Origin: Silanimonas sp.
GTDB lineage: Bacteria > Pseudomonadota > Gammaproteobacteria > Xanthomonadales > Xanthomonadaceae
Assembly (NCBI GenBank): GCA_026005095.1
Contig: BPKK01000009.1
Coordinates: 1-64,000 of the forward strand
DNA: 64,000 nt
Direction of reading: 5' to 3'
Below the pieces are notes generated by a model. That model had not been told where the DNA came from. It did not search any database and was given only the letters and a program-made list of their open reading frames with translations. Made by a program: the position numbers and the translations under genes. This document shows, piece after piece, positions 16,740-27,709 of this stretch. How positions within the stretch are numbered: position 1 is the first letter of the stretch; every line of letters begins with the position of its first letter.

Positions 16740-17504
16740 ATGCTGAAGATCGACAACCTCCACGTCCGCGCCGGCGGCAAGCCCATCCTCAAGGGCCTGA
16801 GCCTCGAGGTCGCGCCCGGCCAGGTGCACGCCATCATGGGCCCGAACGGCGCCGGCAAGAGCACGCTTGGCCACATCCTCGCCGGCCGCGAGGGCTACGA
16901 GGTCACTGAAGGCTCCGTCACCTACCGGGGCAAGGACCTGCTGGCGATGGAGCCGGAGGCGCGCGCCGCCGAGGGCGTGTTCCTCGCCTTTCAATATCCG
17001 GTCGAGATCCCGGGCGTGAACAACACCTACTTCCTGCGCGCCGCGCTCAACGCTCAGCGCAAGTACCGCGGCGAGCCGGAGATCGACTCGATGGGTTTTT
17101 TGAAGCTCGTGCGGCAGAAGCTCTCGGTGCTGCACATCAAGGACGAGCTGCTGAACCGCGCGGTGAACGTCGGTTTCTCCGGTGGCGAGAAGAAGCGCAA
17201 CGAGATCTTCCAGCTTGCGGTGCTGGAGCCCTCGCTCGCCATCCTCGACGAAACCGACTCCGGCCTCGACATCGATGCTTTGAAGCTGGTGGCCGAGGGC
17301 GTGAACCTGATGCGCTCGCCGGAGCGCAGCTTCCTCGTGGTCACCCACTACCAGCGTCTGCTCGATTACATCAAGCCGGACGTGGTGCACGTGCTGGCCG
17401 ACGGCCGCATCGTCGAGAGCGGTGGGCCGGAGCTCGCGCTCGAGCTCGAGCAGCACGGCTATGCCTGGGTGAAGGACCGCATCGCGCCGGGAGCGACGGC
17501 ATGA
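16740..17504 (+). CDS. sufC: Fe-S assembly ATPase SufC
   Basis: 254-residue ABC-type ATPase of the SufBC2D scaffold. It has the Walker A motif GPNGAGKST (about residues 34-42), Q-loop (FLAFQYPVEIPGV), the ABC signature in the SufC-specific form FSGGEKKRNEI, Walker B (LAILDETDSGLDID) and switch His (VVTHYQRLL). ATP hydrolysis by SufC opens the SufB-SufD interface for cluster assembly. It overlaps sufD by 4 bp (ATGA), so the two are translationally coupled. Confidence 0.97.
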   Translation: MLKIDNLHVRAGGKPILKGLSLEVAPGQVHAIMGPNGAGKSTLGHILAGREGYEVTEGSVTYRGKDLLAMEPEARAAEGVFLAFQYPVEIPGVNNTYFLRAALNAQRKYRGEPEIDSMGFLKLVRQKLSVLHIKDELLNRAVNVGFSGGEKKRNEIFQLAVLEPSLAILDETDSGLDIDALKLVAEGVNLMRSPERSFLVVTHYQRLLDYIKPDVVHVLADGRIVESGGPELALELEQHGYAWVKDRIAPGATA

Positions 17505-18754
17505 GCGAGGCCGCCATGCCCGCCCTGCAGGTCTCGCTGGAGGCCCAGGCCCGGGCCCTCGCCGCCCTTGATCCGGCCCGCCAGGCCGCCCTGGCCCGCG
17601 CCCGTGCGCTCGGCCTACCCGGCCCGCGCATGGAAGCCTTCCGCGCAACACCGCTGCGCGTTCTCGCCGCCCGGGCCTTCGCCCCGCCCGCGGCCAGCGC
17701 CCCGGCCCTCGATCCGCTGGCCTTGGCCGCCATCCCGGCGCCCCGCCTCGTCTGGGTGAATGGCGTGCTGGACGAGAGCCTGTCGAACCTCACCGCCCTG
17801 CCGGCCGGCATCACCCTCGATTCCGCGCCGGCGCCGGAGGACGAGCCATCCGCCGAGGCTTTCGAGGCCTGGAATGCGGCCCTCGCCGACACTGGCGCCC
17901 GTCTCGCGGTCGAGCCCGGCGCGCGCATCGATACCCCGCTGCAGTTGGTGTTCGCCAGCACCGCAGACGGCGGCGAGCGCGCCTTTCACCTGCGCCACCG
18001 CCTGGTGCTCGGCGAGCATGCGCGGCTGGCGCTGGCCACCCACTTCGTCGGCATCGGCGCCCACCGCCACCTCGCCACCCACGGCTTCGCGCTGCACCTG
18101 GCCGAGGATGCCCAGCTGGACCATGCCCAGGTGCAGCGCGAGGACGCCGGCGCCAGCCTGCTGCTGTACACCCGGACCCGCCTCGGCGCCCGCGCGCGCT
18201 ACCGCCGGGTCGACCTCGAGCTCGGCGCCGGGCTCTGCCGCCATGCCCTGCAGGTGCGGCTGGAGGGCGAGGGCGCACGGCTGGAATCGAATGGTGTGCT
18301 GCGCGGCGAAGGCCGCCGCCATGTCGAAACCCGGCTCGACATCCAGCACCGTGCCCGCGACACCGCCTGTGATCTTCTCTGGCGAGGCCTTGGCGAGGGC
18401 CGCAGCCGCGTGGTCTTCCACGGCGGCATCCACATCGCCGCCGGAGCCGACGGCACCCGGGCCGCGCTCTCCAGCAAGAACCTGCTGCTCTCCGGGCAGG
18501 CCGAGATCGATACCCAGCCGGTGCTGGTGATCCATGCCGACGACGTGCAGGCCGCCCATGGCGCCACGGTCGGCCGGCTCGACGAGCAGGCGCTGTTCTA
18601 CCTGCGCGCCCGCGGCCTGCGGGAAGACGCAGCCCGCGCCCTGCTCACCGCGGCCTTCCTGCGCGAGCCGCTTGCCGTACTCGAGGACGGCGCCCTGCGC
18701 GGCCTGCTGGAGCGCAGCCTCGAAGCGGTGCTGGGCCTGGAGAGCACGGCATGA
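17501..18754 (+). CDS. sufD: Fe-S assembly scaffold partner SufD
   Basis: 417-residue SufD, paralogous partner of SufB in the SufBC2D scaffold. The N-terminal helical part is weakly conserved, and the beta-helix core carries the family segment HAAHGATVGRLDEQALFYLR-like sequence near the C-terminus (visible as DVQAAHGATVGRLD, with the conserved His used in assembly). It lies between sufC and sufS with 4-bp overlaps at both ends, which strongly supports the assignment. Its role is cluster assembly and iron acquisition with SufB. Confidence 0.95.
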   Translation: MSEAAMPALQVSLEAQARALAALDPARQAALARARALGLPGPRMEAFRATPLRVLAARAFAPPAASAPALDPLALAAIPAPRLVWVNGVLDESLSNLTALPAGITLDSAPAPEDEPSAEAFEAWNAALADTGARLAVEPGARIDTPLQLVFASTADGGERAFHLRHRLVLGEHARLALATHFVGIGAHRHLATHGFALHLAEDAQLDHAQVQREDAGASLLLYTRTRLGARARYRRVDLELGAGLCRHALQVRLEGEGARLESNGVLRGEGRRHVETRLDIQHRARDTACDLLWRGLGEGRSRVVFHGGIHIAAGADGTRAALSSKNLLLSGQAEIDTQPVLVIHADDVQAAHGATVGRLDEQALFYLRARGLREDAARALLTAAFLREPLAVLEDGALRGLLERSLEAVLGLESTA

Positions 18755-19986
18755 ACCCTGCCGCGGCGAAGGGCATCGACTGGGCCGCGGTGCGCGCCGA
18801 GTTCCCGATCCTCGGGCGCGAGGTGCACGGCCGGCCGCTCGTCTACCTCGACTCGGCCAACACCAGCCAGAAGCCGCGGGCGGTGATCGAGGCGGTGGAC
18901 ACGTTCCTGGCTCAGCACAACGCCAACGTCAGCCGCGCCGTGCACGCACTTGGCAGCGAAGCCACCGAGGCCTACGAGAACGCCCGCCGCCGCCTGGCCG
19001 CCTTCCTTGGCGTGCGATCCGAAGAACTCGTGCTGTGCAGCGGCACCACCTTCGCCCTCAACCTCGTGGCCTTCAGCTGGGCCCTGCCGCGCCTGAAGCC
19101 CGGCGAGGCCATCGTGCTCACCCGCATGGAGCACCACGCCAACATCGTGCCCTGGCAGCTGGTGGCCGAACGTACCGGCGCCCGCATCAAGGTGGCCGAG
19201 CTCACCCCCGAAGGCGAACTCGACCTCGAAGGCCTGTGGCGCCTGCTCACCCCCGAAGTGAAGCTACTGGCCTTCGCCCATGTCTCGAACGTGCTGGGCA
19301 CAGTGAACCCGGTACGCGAGATCTGCCGCGAAGCGGCCAGGCGCGGCATCATCACCGTGGTCGATGGCTCGCAGGCGGTGCCGCACCGGCCGGTGGACAT
19401 CGCCGCCCTCGGCTGCGATTTCTATGCCTTCACCGGCCACAAGCTCTGCGGTCCCACCGGCACCGGCGGACTGTGGGGCCGGCGCGAGTTGCTGGCCGAA
19501 ATGCCGCCCTTCCTCGGCGGCGGCGAGATGATCCGCGAAGTGCGCTTCGAGGGCAGCACCTTCAACGACCCGCCCTACCGCTTCGAGGCCGGCACCCCCA
19601 ACATCGCCGGCCAGGTGGGCCTCGGCGTGGCCGCCGACTGGCTCTCGAACCTCGGCATGGCGAACGTCGAGGCGCGCGAGCAGGCCCTGCTGGAACAGGC
19701 CACTGCCGCGCTCTCGGCCATCCCCGGTCTGCGGATTTTCGGCACCGCCCGCGAGAAGGCAGCGGTGATCTCCTTCGCCATCGAGGGCACCCACGCCCAC
19801 GACCTCGCTACTCTGCTCGATCTCGAGGGCATCGCTGTGCGCTCCGGCCAGCACTGCGCGCACCCGCTGCTGCAGTGGTTCGGTGTCTCCGCCACCTGTC
19901 GCGCATCGCTGGCCTTCTACAACACCGAGGCCGAGATCGAGTCCCTCGCCGCCGCCCTGCACAAAGTGCGCGGGCTGCTGCTCTGA
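18751..19986 (+). CDS. sufS: cysteine desulfurase SufS
   Basis: 411-residue PLP-dependent class-V aminotransferase-fold enzyme that removes sulfur from cysteine as a persulfide for SufBCD. The PLP lysine is K231 in FTGHKLCGPTGTGG, and the catalytic cysteine is C369 in VRSGQHCAHP, the SufS-type (group II) motif. It overlaps sufD by 4 bp. No SufE or SufU sulfur-transfer partner and no SufA/ErpA carrier follows in the operon, so such partners must be encoded elsewhere. Confidence 0.96.
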   Translation: MNPAAAKGIDWAAVRAEFPILGREVHGRPLVYLDSANTSQKPRAVIEAVDTFLAQHNANVSRAVHALGSEATEAYENARRRLAAFLGVRSEELVLCSGTTFALNLVAFSWALPRLKPGEAIVLTRMEHHANIVPWQLVAERTGARIKVAELTPEGELDLEGLWRLLTPEVKLLAFAHVSNVLGTVNPVREICREAARRGIITVVDGSQAVPHRPVDIAALGCDFYAFTGHKLCGPTGTGGLWGRRELLAEMPPFLGGGEMIREVRFEGSTFNDPPYRFEAGTPNIAGQVGLGVAADWLSNLGMANVEAREQALLEQATAALSAIPGLRIFGTAREKAAVISFAIEGTHAHDLATLLDLEGIAVRSGQHCAHPLLQWFGVSATCRASLAFYNTEAEIESLAAALHKVRGLLL

Positions 19987-19994
19987 GCGCCTCC

Positions 19995-20537
19995 ATGCCT
20001 GCCAGCTCCATCCACTCCCTCCTGCATTTCCGCGCCGCCACCCTCGCCGACCGCGATGCCCTGATCACCCTCGTCACCTCGGCCTACCGCGGCGAGACGA
20101 GCCGCCGGGGCTGGACCACCGAGGCCGACCTGCTCGACGGCCCGCGCATCGCCCCCGAGGTGCTGGAACACGACCTCACCCGCCCCCGCAGCCGGGTGGT
20201 GGTGGCAGGTACTCCGGAGATGCCGCTGCTTGCCTGCGCCCATGTCTGTGACGAAGGTGGCGAGGGCTATTTCGGTATGTTCGCAGTGCGCCCGGAGCAC
20301 CAGGGGGGCGGCATCGGCGATGCCCTGCTGCGCGAGTGTGAGCGCATTGCCCGCGAGGAATGGCAGCTGCCGCGGATGCGCATGACAGTGATCGATGTGC
20401 GCGAGGAACTGATCGCCTGGTACGAACGCCGCGGCTACCGCCGTACCGGCATCAAGAAACCCTTCCCCTACGGCGACGAGCGCTTTGGCCGCCCACGGCG
20501 GCAGGACCTGCGCTTCGAAGTGCTAGGGAAGGTCTGA
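19995..20537 (+). CDS. GNAT family N-acetyltransferase (3' end altered by IS insertion)
   Basis: 180-residue GNAT acetyltransferase with the acetyl-CoA motif A (FAVRPEHQGGGIGDALL) and a C-terminal WYERRGYRRTG segment. It begins 8 bp after sufS and is part of the SUF operon; its substrate is unknown. The gene is broken at its extreme end: an IS element entered at CTAG (20523-20526), and the last codons (GKV and stop) are supplied by the IS terminal repeat. Rejoining the flanks removes the IS and restores the ending FEVLEKPL and a stop that overlaps the GTG start of the Rieske gene. Loss of the original five terminal residues (EKPL region) probably leaves the enzyme active. Confidence 0.88.
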   Translation: MPASSIHSLLHFRAATLADRDALITLVTSAYRGETSRRGWTTEADLLDGPRIAPEVLEHDLTRPRSRVVVAGTPEMPLLACAHVCDEGGEGYFGMFAVRPEHQGGGIGDALLRECERIAREEWQLPRMRMTVIDVREELIAWYERRGYRRTGIKKPFPYGDERFGRPRRQDLRFEVLGKV

Positions 20538-20542
20538 ACAAC
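20527..20542 (+). repeat. left terminal inverted repeat of the IS element
   Basis: Sixteen bases identical to the reverse complement of 21669-21684. The CTAG target duplication lies immediately outside at 20523-20526. This repeat provides the stop codon now used by the GNAT gene. Confidence 0.92.
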
Positions 20543-20580
20543 TCCGTTCCTTTCGGCGAGAATCGGTCACCGGTTCAAGG

Positions 20581-21558
20581 GTGAGTTCGATGCAGCTGTC
20601 GTTCGGTGATGCCGAGGGTCTGGGGAGCCGCAAGCGCACGCGGCGCGAGGTGTTTTTGGCGGAGATGGAGCAGGTGGTGCCGTGGCAGGCGCTGCTGGCG
20701 CTGATCGAGCCGCACTACCCGAAGCTGGGCCGTCCCGGCCGCCAGCCGTACCCGCTGGCGACGATGCTGCGCATCCACTTCCTGCAGCAGTGGTATGCGC
20801 TCAGCGACCCGGCGATGGAAGAAGCCTTGTACGACACGCCGGTGATGCGCCGCTTCGCGCAGTTGGGCGGGCTTGCCGACATCCCGGACGAGACGACGAT
20901 CCTCAACTTCCGCCGGCTGTTGGAGACGCACGGACTGGCCGAGAAGCTCTTCGAGCAGGTCAACGCCCATCTTCAGCGCAAGGGCCTGAGCCTGCGCAGT
21001 GGCACGATCGTGGATGCCACGATCATCAGTGCGCCGAGCTCGACCAAGAACAAGGCGGGCGAGCGCGATCCGGCGATGCACCAGACCAAGAAGGGCAACC
21101 AGTGGTTCTTCGGGATGAAGGCGCACATCGGCGTGGATGACGCGTCCGGTCTGGTGCACCACGTGGAATGCACGGCGGCGAACGTGGCCGACGTGACGCA
21201 GGTGCACAAGCTGCTGCACGGCCGGGAAGACACGGTGTGCGGCGACAGCGGCTACACGGGTGCCGAGAAGCGCGAGGAGCTGCAGGACGTGGACGCCGGC
21301 TTCCTGATCGCGGAGAAGCCGTCGAAGTTGCGGGCGATGAAGAACCCGCGCGAGCGGCGTTACACCGAGCGCTGGGAGCGGTACAAGGCGAGCCTGCGCG
21401 CGAAGGTCGAGCATCCGTTCCGGGTGATCAAGCGCCAGTTCGGCTACACGAAGGTGCGCTACCGCGGCCTGGCGAAGAACGCGGCGCAGGTGCTGACGCT
21501 GTTTGCGTTGTCGAATCTGTGGATGGCGCGGCGGCGGTTGCTGCCGGCGGCGGGGTAA
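20581..21558 (+). CDS. IS5-family DDE transposase
   Basis: 325-residue IS5-type transposase (the ATG at 20590 is an alternative start, three codons in). An N-terminal DUF772-like region (HFLQQWYALSDPAMEEALYD) is followed by the DDE nuclease: first Asp in SGTIVDATIISAP, second Asp in CGDSGYTGAEKR, and Glu in KVEHPFRVIKRQFG (the Y-(2)-R-(3)-E-(6)-K-type signature). It is uninterrupted and likely functional. It encodes cut-and-paste transposition of the flanking 1158-bp element. Confidence 0.94.
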   Translation: MSSMQLSFGDAEGLGSRKRTRREVFLAEMEQVVPWQALLALIEPHYPKLGRPGRQPYPLATMLRIHFLQQWYALSDPAMEEALYDTPVMRRFAQLGGLADIPDETTILNFRRLLETHGLAEKLFEQVNAHLQRKGLSLRSGTIVDATIISAPSSTKNKAGERDPAMHQTKKGNQWFFGMKAHIGVDDASGLVHHVECTAANVADVTQVHKLLHGREDTVCGDSGYTGAEKREELQDVDAGFLIAEKPSKLRAMKNPRERRYTERWERYKASLRAKVEHPFRVIKRQFGYTKVRYRGLAKNAAQVLTLFALSNLWMARRRLLPAAG

Positions 21559-21668
21559 GTGCGCCCGCCGGACGGGGAAACCCGCCCGGCGGGGCAGCAA
21601 AACGTGGGATTCCGACCGGGCTGACGCGATTTCGGCCTTCGAGCCACGAAATCACGAGGGTTCGGCGG

Positions 21669-21684
21669 GTTGTTCAGACCTTCC
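21669..21684 (-). repeat. right terminal inverted repeat of the IS element
   Basis: Sixteen bases, the exact reverse complement of the left end at 20527-20542. The second copy of the CTAG target duplication follows at 21685-21688, and the Rieske gene starts 11 bp after it. Confidence 0.92.
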
Positions 21685-21698
21685 CTAGAGAAACCGCT

Positions 21699-22016
21699 GT
21701 GAACTGGATCCGCGTTTGTGCCGAACACGAACTTGCCCCTGGCGAGACCCGGGTGGTCTGGGACGGCGACACCCCAATCCTGGTGCTGAACTACGACGGT
21801 CTTCTCTTCGCCTATGAGGACCGCTGTAGCCACGAAGACTACGAACTCTCCGCCGCCCCTTTCGATGCCGAGGAAGGCGTGCTGGAATGCCTGCTGCATT
21901 CGGCGAAGTTCGACGTGACGAGTGGCCGCCCGCTCTGCCCGCCGGCCTACGCCCCGCTGGTGAAGTTCCCGGTGAAGGTGGAAGACGGCGCCATCTGGAC
22001 CCGCGACGACCGCTGA
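21699..22016 (+). CDS. SUF-operon Rieske [2Fe-2S] ferredoxin
   Basis: 105-residue Rieske-type ferredoxin. The cluster ligands are C43 and H45 (DRCSHED) and C64 and H67 (CLLHSAKFD), giving the CxH...CxxH pattern; the loop fits non-heme dioxygenase-type ferredoxins. It starts at a GTG (21699) that originally overlapped the GNAT stop codon. It was thus the last gene of the SUF operon and probably serves as an electron donor in cluster assembly. The IS element now separates it from sufS and GNAT, so its expression depends on read-through or on a promoter within the IS. Confidence 0.88.
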   Translation: MNWIRVCAEHELAPGETRVVWDGDTPILVLNYDGLLFAYEDRCSHEDYELSAAPFDAEEGVLECLLHSAKFDVTSGRPLCPPAYAPLVKFPVKVEDGAIWTRDDR

Positions 22017-22033
22017 ACCGGTTTCCCCCGTGC

Positions 22034-22047
22034 TTGAGGCAGATCAA
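22034..22047 (+). promoter_or_regulatory. FNR/Anr-type box upstream of hemerythrin gene
   Basis: TTGAGGCAGATCAA matches the FNR/Anr consensus TTGAT-N4-ATCAA with one mismatch. It is centred about 60 bp before the hemerythrin ATG (22101). With the usual centre at -41.5, transcription would start near 22082. This suggests induction under low oxygen. Confidence 0.55.
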
Positions 22048-22100
22048 GACCGCCTGCGCCGGCGCTGGCAGGCTTGCCGCGTTCCACGCGGAAGCGATCC

Positions 22101-22619
22101 ATGACCGCCGCCTCTTCTGCCACTTTGCCGCCTTCCCCCCTCGCGCCGCCGGACACCGGCGACCCGTCTCCCGCCCCTTCCCCGCTGCTGCTGGCGGAAC
22201 GCGCCGCCCGGGGCGAGGCCATTCCCTGGAGCAATGCGCTCTCGATTGGCATCCCCAGCATCGATGCTCAGCACCGGGTGTTGCTCGCCTACCTCAATCA
22301 ACTCTCCTCCGCCATCGCCCGGGGCCAGGATGCCGTCGTGCTGGCCGAGGTGATCGCCGGCCTGGAGGGCTATACCCGGCTGCATTTCCGTCATGAGGAG
22401 CGACTGTTCGCCCTGCATGGCTGGGAGGAAGAAGCCGAGCACGTGCACGGCCATCGCCATTTCGAGCAGCAACTCGCCGCCTTCCGCGATCGTCTCGCCA
22501 CCGGCGATGCCGCCCTGGCCCGCGACGTGCTGCGCTTTCTCATCGCCTGGCTTGCCGAGCACATCCTCGAGGACGACCTCGCCTACAGCGCCCATCTGCT
22601 CGCCTGCGGGGTGCGCTGA
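22101..22619 (+). CDS. bacteriohemerythrin
   Basis: 172-residue hemerythrin-domain protein with a Pro/Ser-rich N-terminal tail of about 40 residues. Di-iron ligands are visible in order: IDAQHRVLL (His), TRLHFRHEERLF (His and Glu), HVHGHRHFEQQL (two His), and AEHILEDDLAY (His and Asp). These four-helix proteins bind O2 reversibly and act in oxygen storage, delivery or sensing in the cytoplasm. It is monocistronic, with an Anr-like box upstream, and converges on the hutD gene. Confidence 0.9.
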   Translation: MTAASSATLPPSPLAPPDTGDPSPAPSPLLLAERAARGEAIPWSNALSIGIPSIDAQHRVLLAYLNQLSSAIARGQDAVVLAEVIAGLEGYTRLHFRHEERLFALHGWEEEAEHVHGHRHFEQQLAAFRDRLATGDAALARDVLRFLIAWLAEHILEDDLAYSAHLLACGVR

Positions 22620-22625
22620 AGCGCT

Positions 22626-23204
22626 TCAGCCGCCTGCGGCGGGGCCCGGCCCGCGCTCGATCCGCGCGATCAACAGCTCGCCTCCGCCCTCGATGGCAGT
22701 GCGCCCGACGCCGGCCCCGAGATACGCAGCGTCGCCGGCCGCCAGCCGTCCTGCCGGCGTGCGCACCTCACCCGCCAGCACATAGAGCAGCCAATCCACT
22801 CCCGGCTCGCCGAAGAACAGCATCGAGCCGACGATGGGCCGGTGCAGCAGGCGGGCCTGCACCGCCGCCCGCCGCCAGATCAGGTTGAAGTCGAGGGTGG
22901 GCCCCTCTACCAGCCGGGCCGACACCGTGGCTTCCCCGGCAAACCGATGCCGACCATGCGGCGGCGCCAAGCGCACCGTCGGCCCCTGCTCGAAGTCGAG
23001 GTCCATGCCCTGGCCGGCCAAGAGCACGATCTCACGCTCGCAGCCGGGGAAGGCCGAGAAGGGGCCGTCGCTACCGACCTCGGCCACCGACGCCCGCCAG
23101 TCCCAGTCGCCCTCGGCCGGAAAGCGCAGGATCTCGCGGGTGAAGCCGCCGCCATTCTTCCAGCGTTCGCGGCGATAGGTGGTGGCAGGCAGCAGCTGGA
23201 GCAC
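22626..23204 (-). CDS. HutD/Ves family cupin protein
   Basis: About 192 residues of the HutD/Ves family, bicupin proteins linked to histidine utilisation in many bacteria but without a proven enzymatic role. It shows the family N-terminus LLPATTYRRERWKNGGGFT, the core VEGPTLDFNLIWRR, and a second cupin (VDWLLYVLAGEV). I start it at a GTG (23204), where the family N-terminus begins; an ATG at 23273 would add 23 residues containing no homology and would include a TAGACT -10-like element (23233-23238). No hut genes are nearby. Confidence 0.74.
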   Translation of the reverse strand: MLQLLPATTYRRERWKNGGGFTREILRFPAEGDWDWRASVAEVGSDGPFSAFPGCEREIVLLAGQGMDLDFEQGPTVRLAPPHGRHRFAGEATVSARLVEGPTLDFNLIWRRAAVQARLLHRPIVGSMLFFGEPGVDWLLYVLAGEVRTPAGRLAAGDAAYLGAGVGRTAIEGGGELLIARIERGPGPAAGG

Positions 23205-23343
23205 GTCGTCGGCCCGGGATGGTGGGCCACCGAGTCTAAAAGAAGGCCCGGCGCTCCCCTCCCTGGGAGACACCGGGCGGGCATCCCTGCCTGGGCGCGG
23301 TCCGTGCGCCCCTCCTTCGCTACGCCCCCATCCGGGGGCGAGG

Positions 23344-23715
23344 TCAATGGGCCCGGGGGGCGGGCGCCACTGAGCGGGGTGCCGCGGCCGCAGGCGCCGT
23401 GGCCTGGGCGGCGGGGCGGCTGGCCGGCGCGGCGGCAGGCACCGGGCCGACCGTGATCCGGTCGCGGTTGATCTCGAGGGTGGCCGGGCCGATGCCGCGC
23501 ACGTTCACCAGCTGCTCCACACTGCGGAACGGTCCATGCTGGCGACGGTGCTCGACGATGGCTGCGGCCTTGGCCGGGCCCACGCCCTGCAGCACACGGT
23601 CGAGGGTGGCGGCATCGGCAGTATTGATGTTGACCTTCTCCACCGCGGCAAAAGCCGGAAGAGCGAGGCCGAAAGCAAGACACCAGGCCATCAGAGCGAG
23701 CTTGAAACGGTTCAT
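23344..23715 (-). CDS. comEA: ComEA-type helix-hairpin-helix DNA-binding protein
   Basis: 123-residue exported protein. A signal peptide (residues 1-23) is followed by the ComEA tandem helix-hairpin-helix core (VNINTADAATLDRVLQGVGP and VNVRGIGPATLE) and an Ala/Pro-rich tail. Periplasmic ComEA binds incoming double-stranded DNA in natural transformation. The length fits the short proteobacterial ComEA group. The gene stands alone; a transformation role is inferred from the family. Confidence 0.82.
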   Translation of the reverse strand: MNRFKLALMAWCLAFGLALPAFAAVEKVNINTADAATLDRVLQGVGPAKAAAIVEHRRQHGPFRSVEQLVNVRGIGPATLEINRDRITVGPVPAAAPASRPAAQATAPAAAAPRSVAPAPRAH

Positions 23716-23851
23716 CGGGGCATCTCCTGTCGGTTCCGTTGGGGGGCCGGGCGGGCTTCGTATCCCGACGCACCGGCCGTGACAGGATCACCGTCACCGG
23801 GGAGCGACGATATCGAGCGGACGGCGCGGCGGAACTCGGACAACGCCTGAC

Positions 23852-23879
23852 GCGGGGGTAGGGAAAGGCTTACCCCCGC
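23852..23879. repeat. 9-bp inverted repeat upstream of the M20 peptidase gene
   Basis: Perfect stem GCGGGGGTA (23852-23860) and its complement (23871-23879) with a 10-nt loop. It lies just upstream of a TACAAT -10-like element at 23888-23893 and 51 bp before the M20 ATG. It could be an operator or a hairpin; no U-tract follows, so it is not an intrinsic terminator. Confidence 0.35.
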
Positions 23880-23930
23880 CGAGGGACTACAATCGGGGGC
23901 CCAACGAATCCCTGCCCGGTGAGTGCCCCC

Positions 23931-25424
<1,494 letters not shown>

Positions 25425-25454
25425 ACCGATTCCCCTACCACAGGACCCACCACG

Positions 25455-25721
25455 ATGGACCTCTCCTTCCTCGGCTATGGCTGGCTGCAGATCCTGCTGC
25501 TCGGCTTCGTGGCCGGCCTGCTCGCCCGCTGGATCTTCCCCGGCCGACAGAAGCTCGGCCTGATCCTCACCACCCTGCTCGGCATGGCCGGCGCCATCTG
25601 CGCCTCCTGGGTGCTCGATACCTTCGACATCAGCGTAGGCGGCCGCTGGATGCGCTTCGCCGCCGCAGTGGGCGGGGCCGTGGGCCTGCTGGCCTTGGTG
25701 CAGGCCCTCAAGGGCAAGTGA
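25455..25721 (+). CDS. GlsB/YeaQ/YmgE family small membrane protein
   Basis: 88-residue protein with three predicted transmembrane segments (LQILLLGFVAGLLARWIF, LILTTLLGMAGAICASWVL and FAAAVGGAVGLLALVQAL). The GFVAGLLAR and LLGMAGAICASW motifs fit the transglycosylase-associated (GlsB/YeaQ/YmgE) family, found in many envelope-stress regulons; no enzymatic activity is known. It lies 30 bp after the M20 gene and 4 bp before amgK. Confidence 0.7.
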   Translation: MDLSFLGYGWLQILLLGFVAGLLARWIFPGRQKLGLILTTLLGMAGAICASWVLDTFDISVGGRWMRFAAAVGGAVGLLALVQALKGK

Positions 25722-25725
25722 GGCG

Positions 25726-27613
<1,888 letters not shown>

Positions 27614-27662
27614 TAGGCCCGGAAGCGGGTCAGGAAGCGGGCAATACGGCGCATCGGGCCAA

Positions 27663-27709
27663 GCTGGTAGAGGGGGAAAAGTACCCTCCACCAGCCTAAG
27701 CTTTTTTTT
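27663..27709 (+). terminator. possible intrinsic terminator of the amgK-murU operon
   Basis: An imperfect hairpin (GCTGGT / ACCAGC with inner GAGGG / CCCTC, 27663-27695) is followed after six bases by eight T (27702-27709). It fits an intrinsic terminator on the plus strand. The same T run is the A8 run of the opposing glycosyltransferase gene, and the hairpin lies in its possible C-terminal extension. Confidence 0.5.

Larger units (their letters stand above)
20527..21684 (+). mobile_element. IS5-family insertion sequence, intact, 1158 bp
   Basis: Complete insertion sequence bounded by 16-bp perfect inverted repeats (20527-20542 and 21669-21684; GGAAGGTCTGAACAAC) and flanked by a 4-bp target duplication CTAG at 20523-20526 and 21685-21688, the typical duplication of IS5 relatives. 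It carries one intact transposase gene. It sits between the GNAT and Rieske genes of the SUF operon, in the same orientation as the operon. Confidence 0.92.

Noticed and set aside
20527..21684. Prophage or integron
   Set aside because: Only one transposase with clean inverted repeats and a 4-bp duplication is present; it is a simple IS.
23205..23273. ATG start of the HutD gene at 23273
   Set aside because: The added residues have no homology and span a promoter-like TAGACT element.
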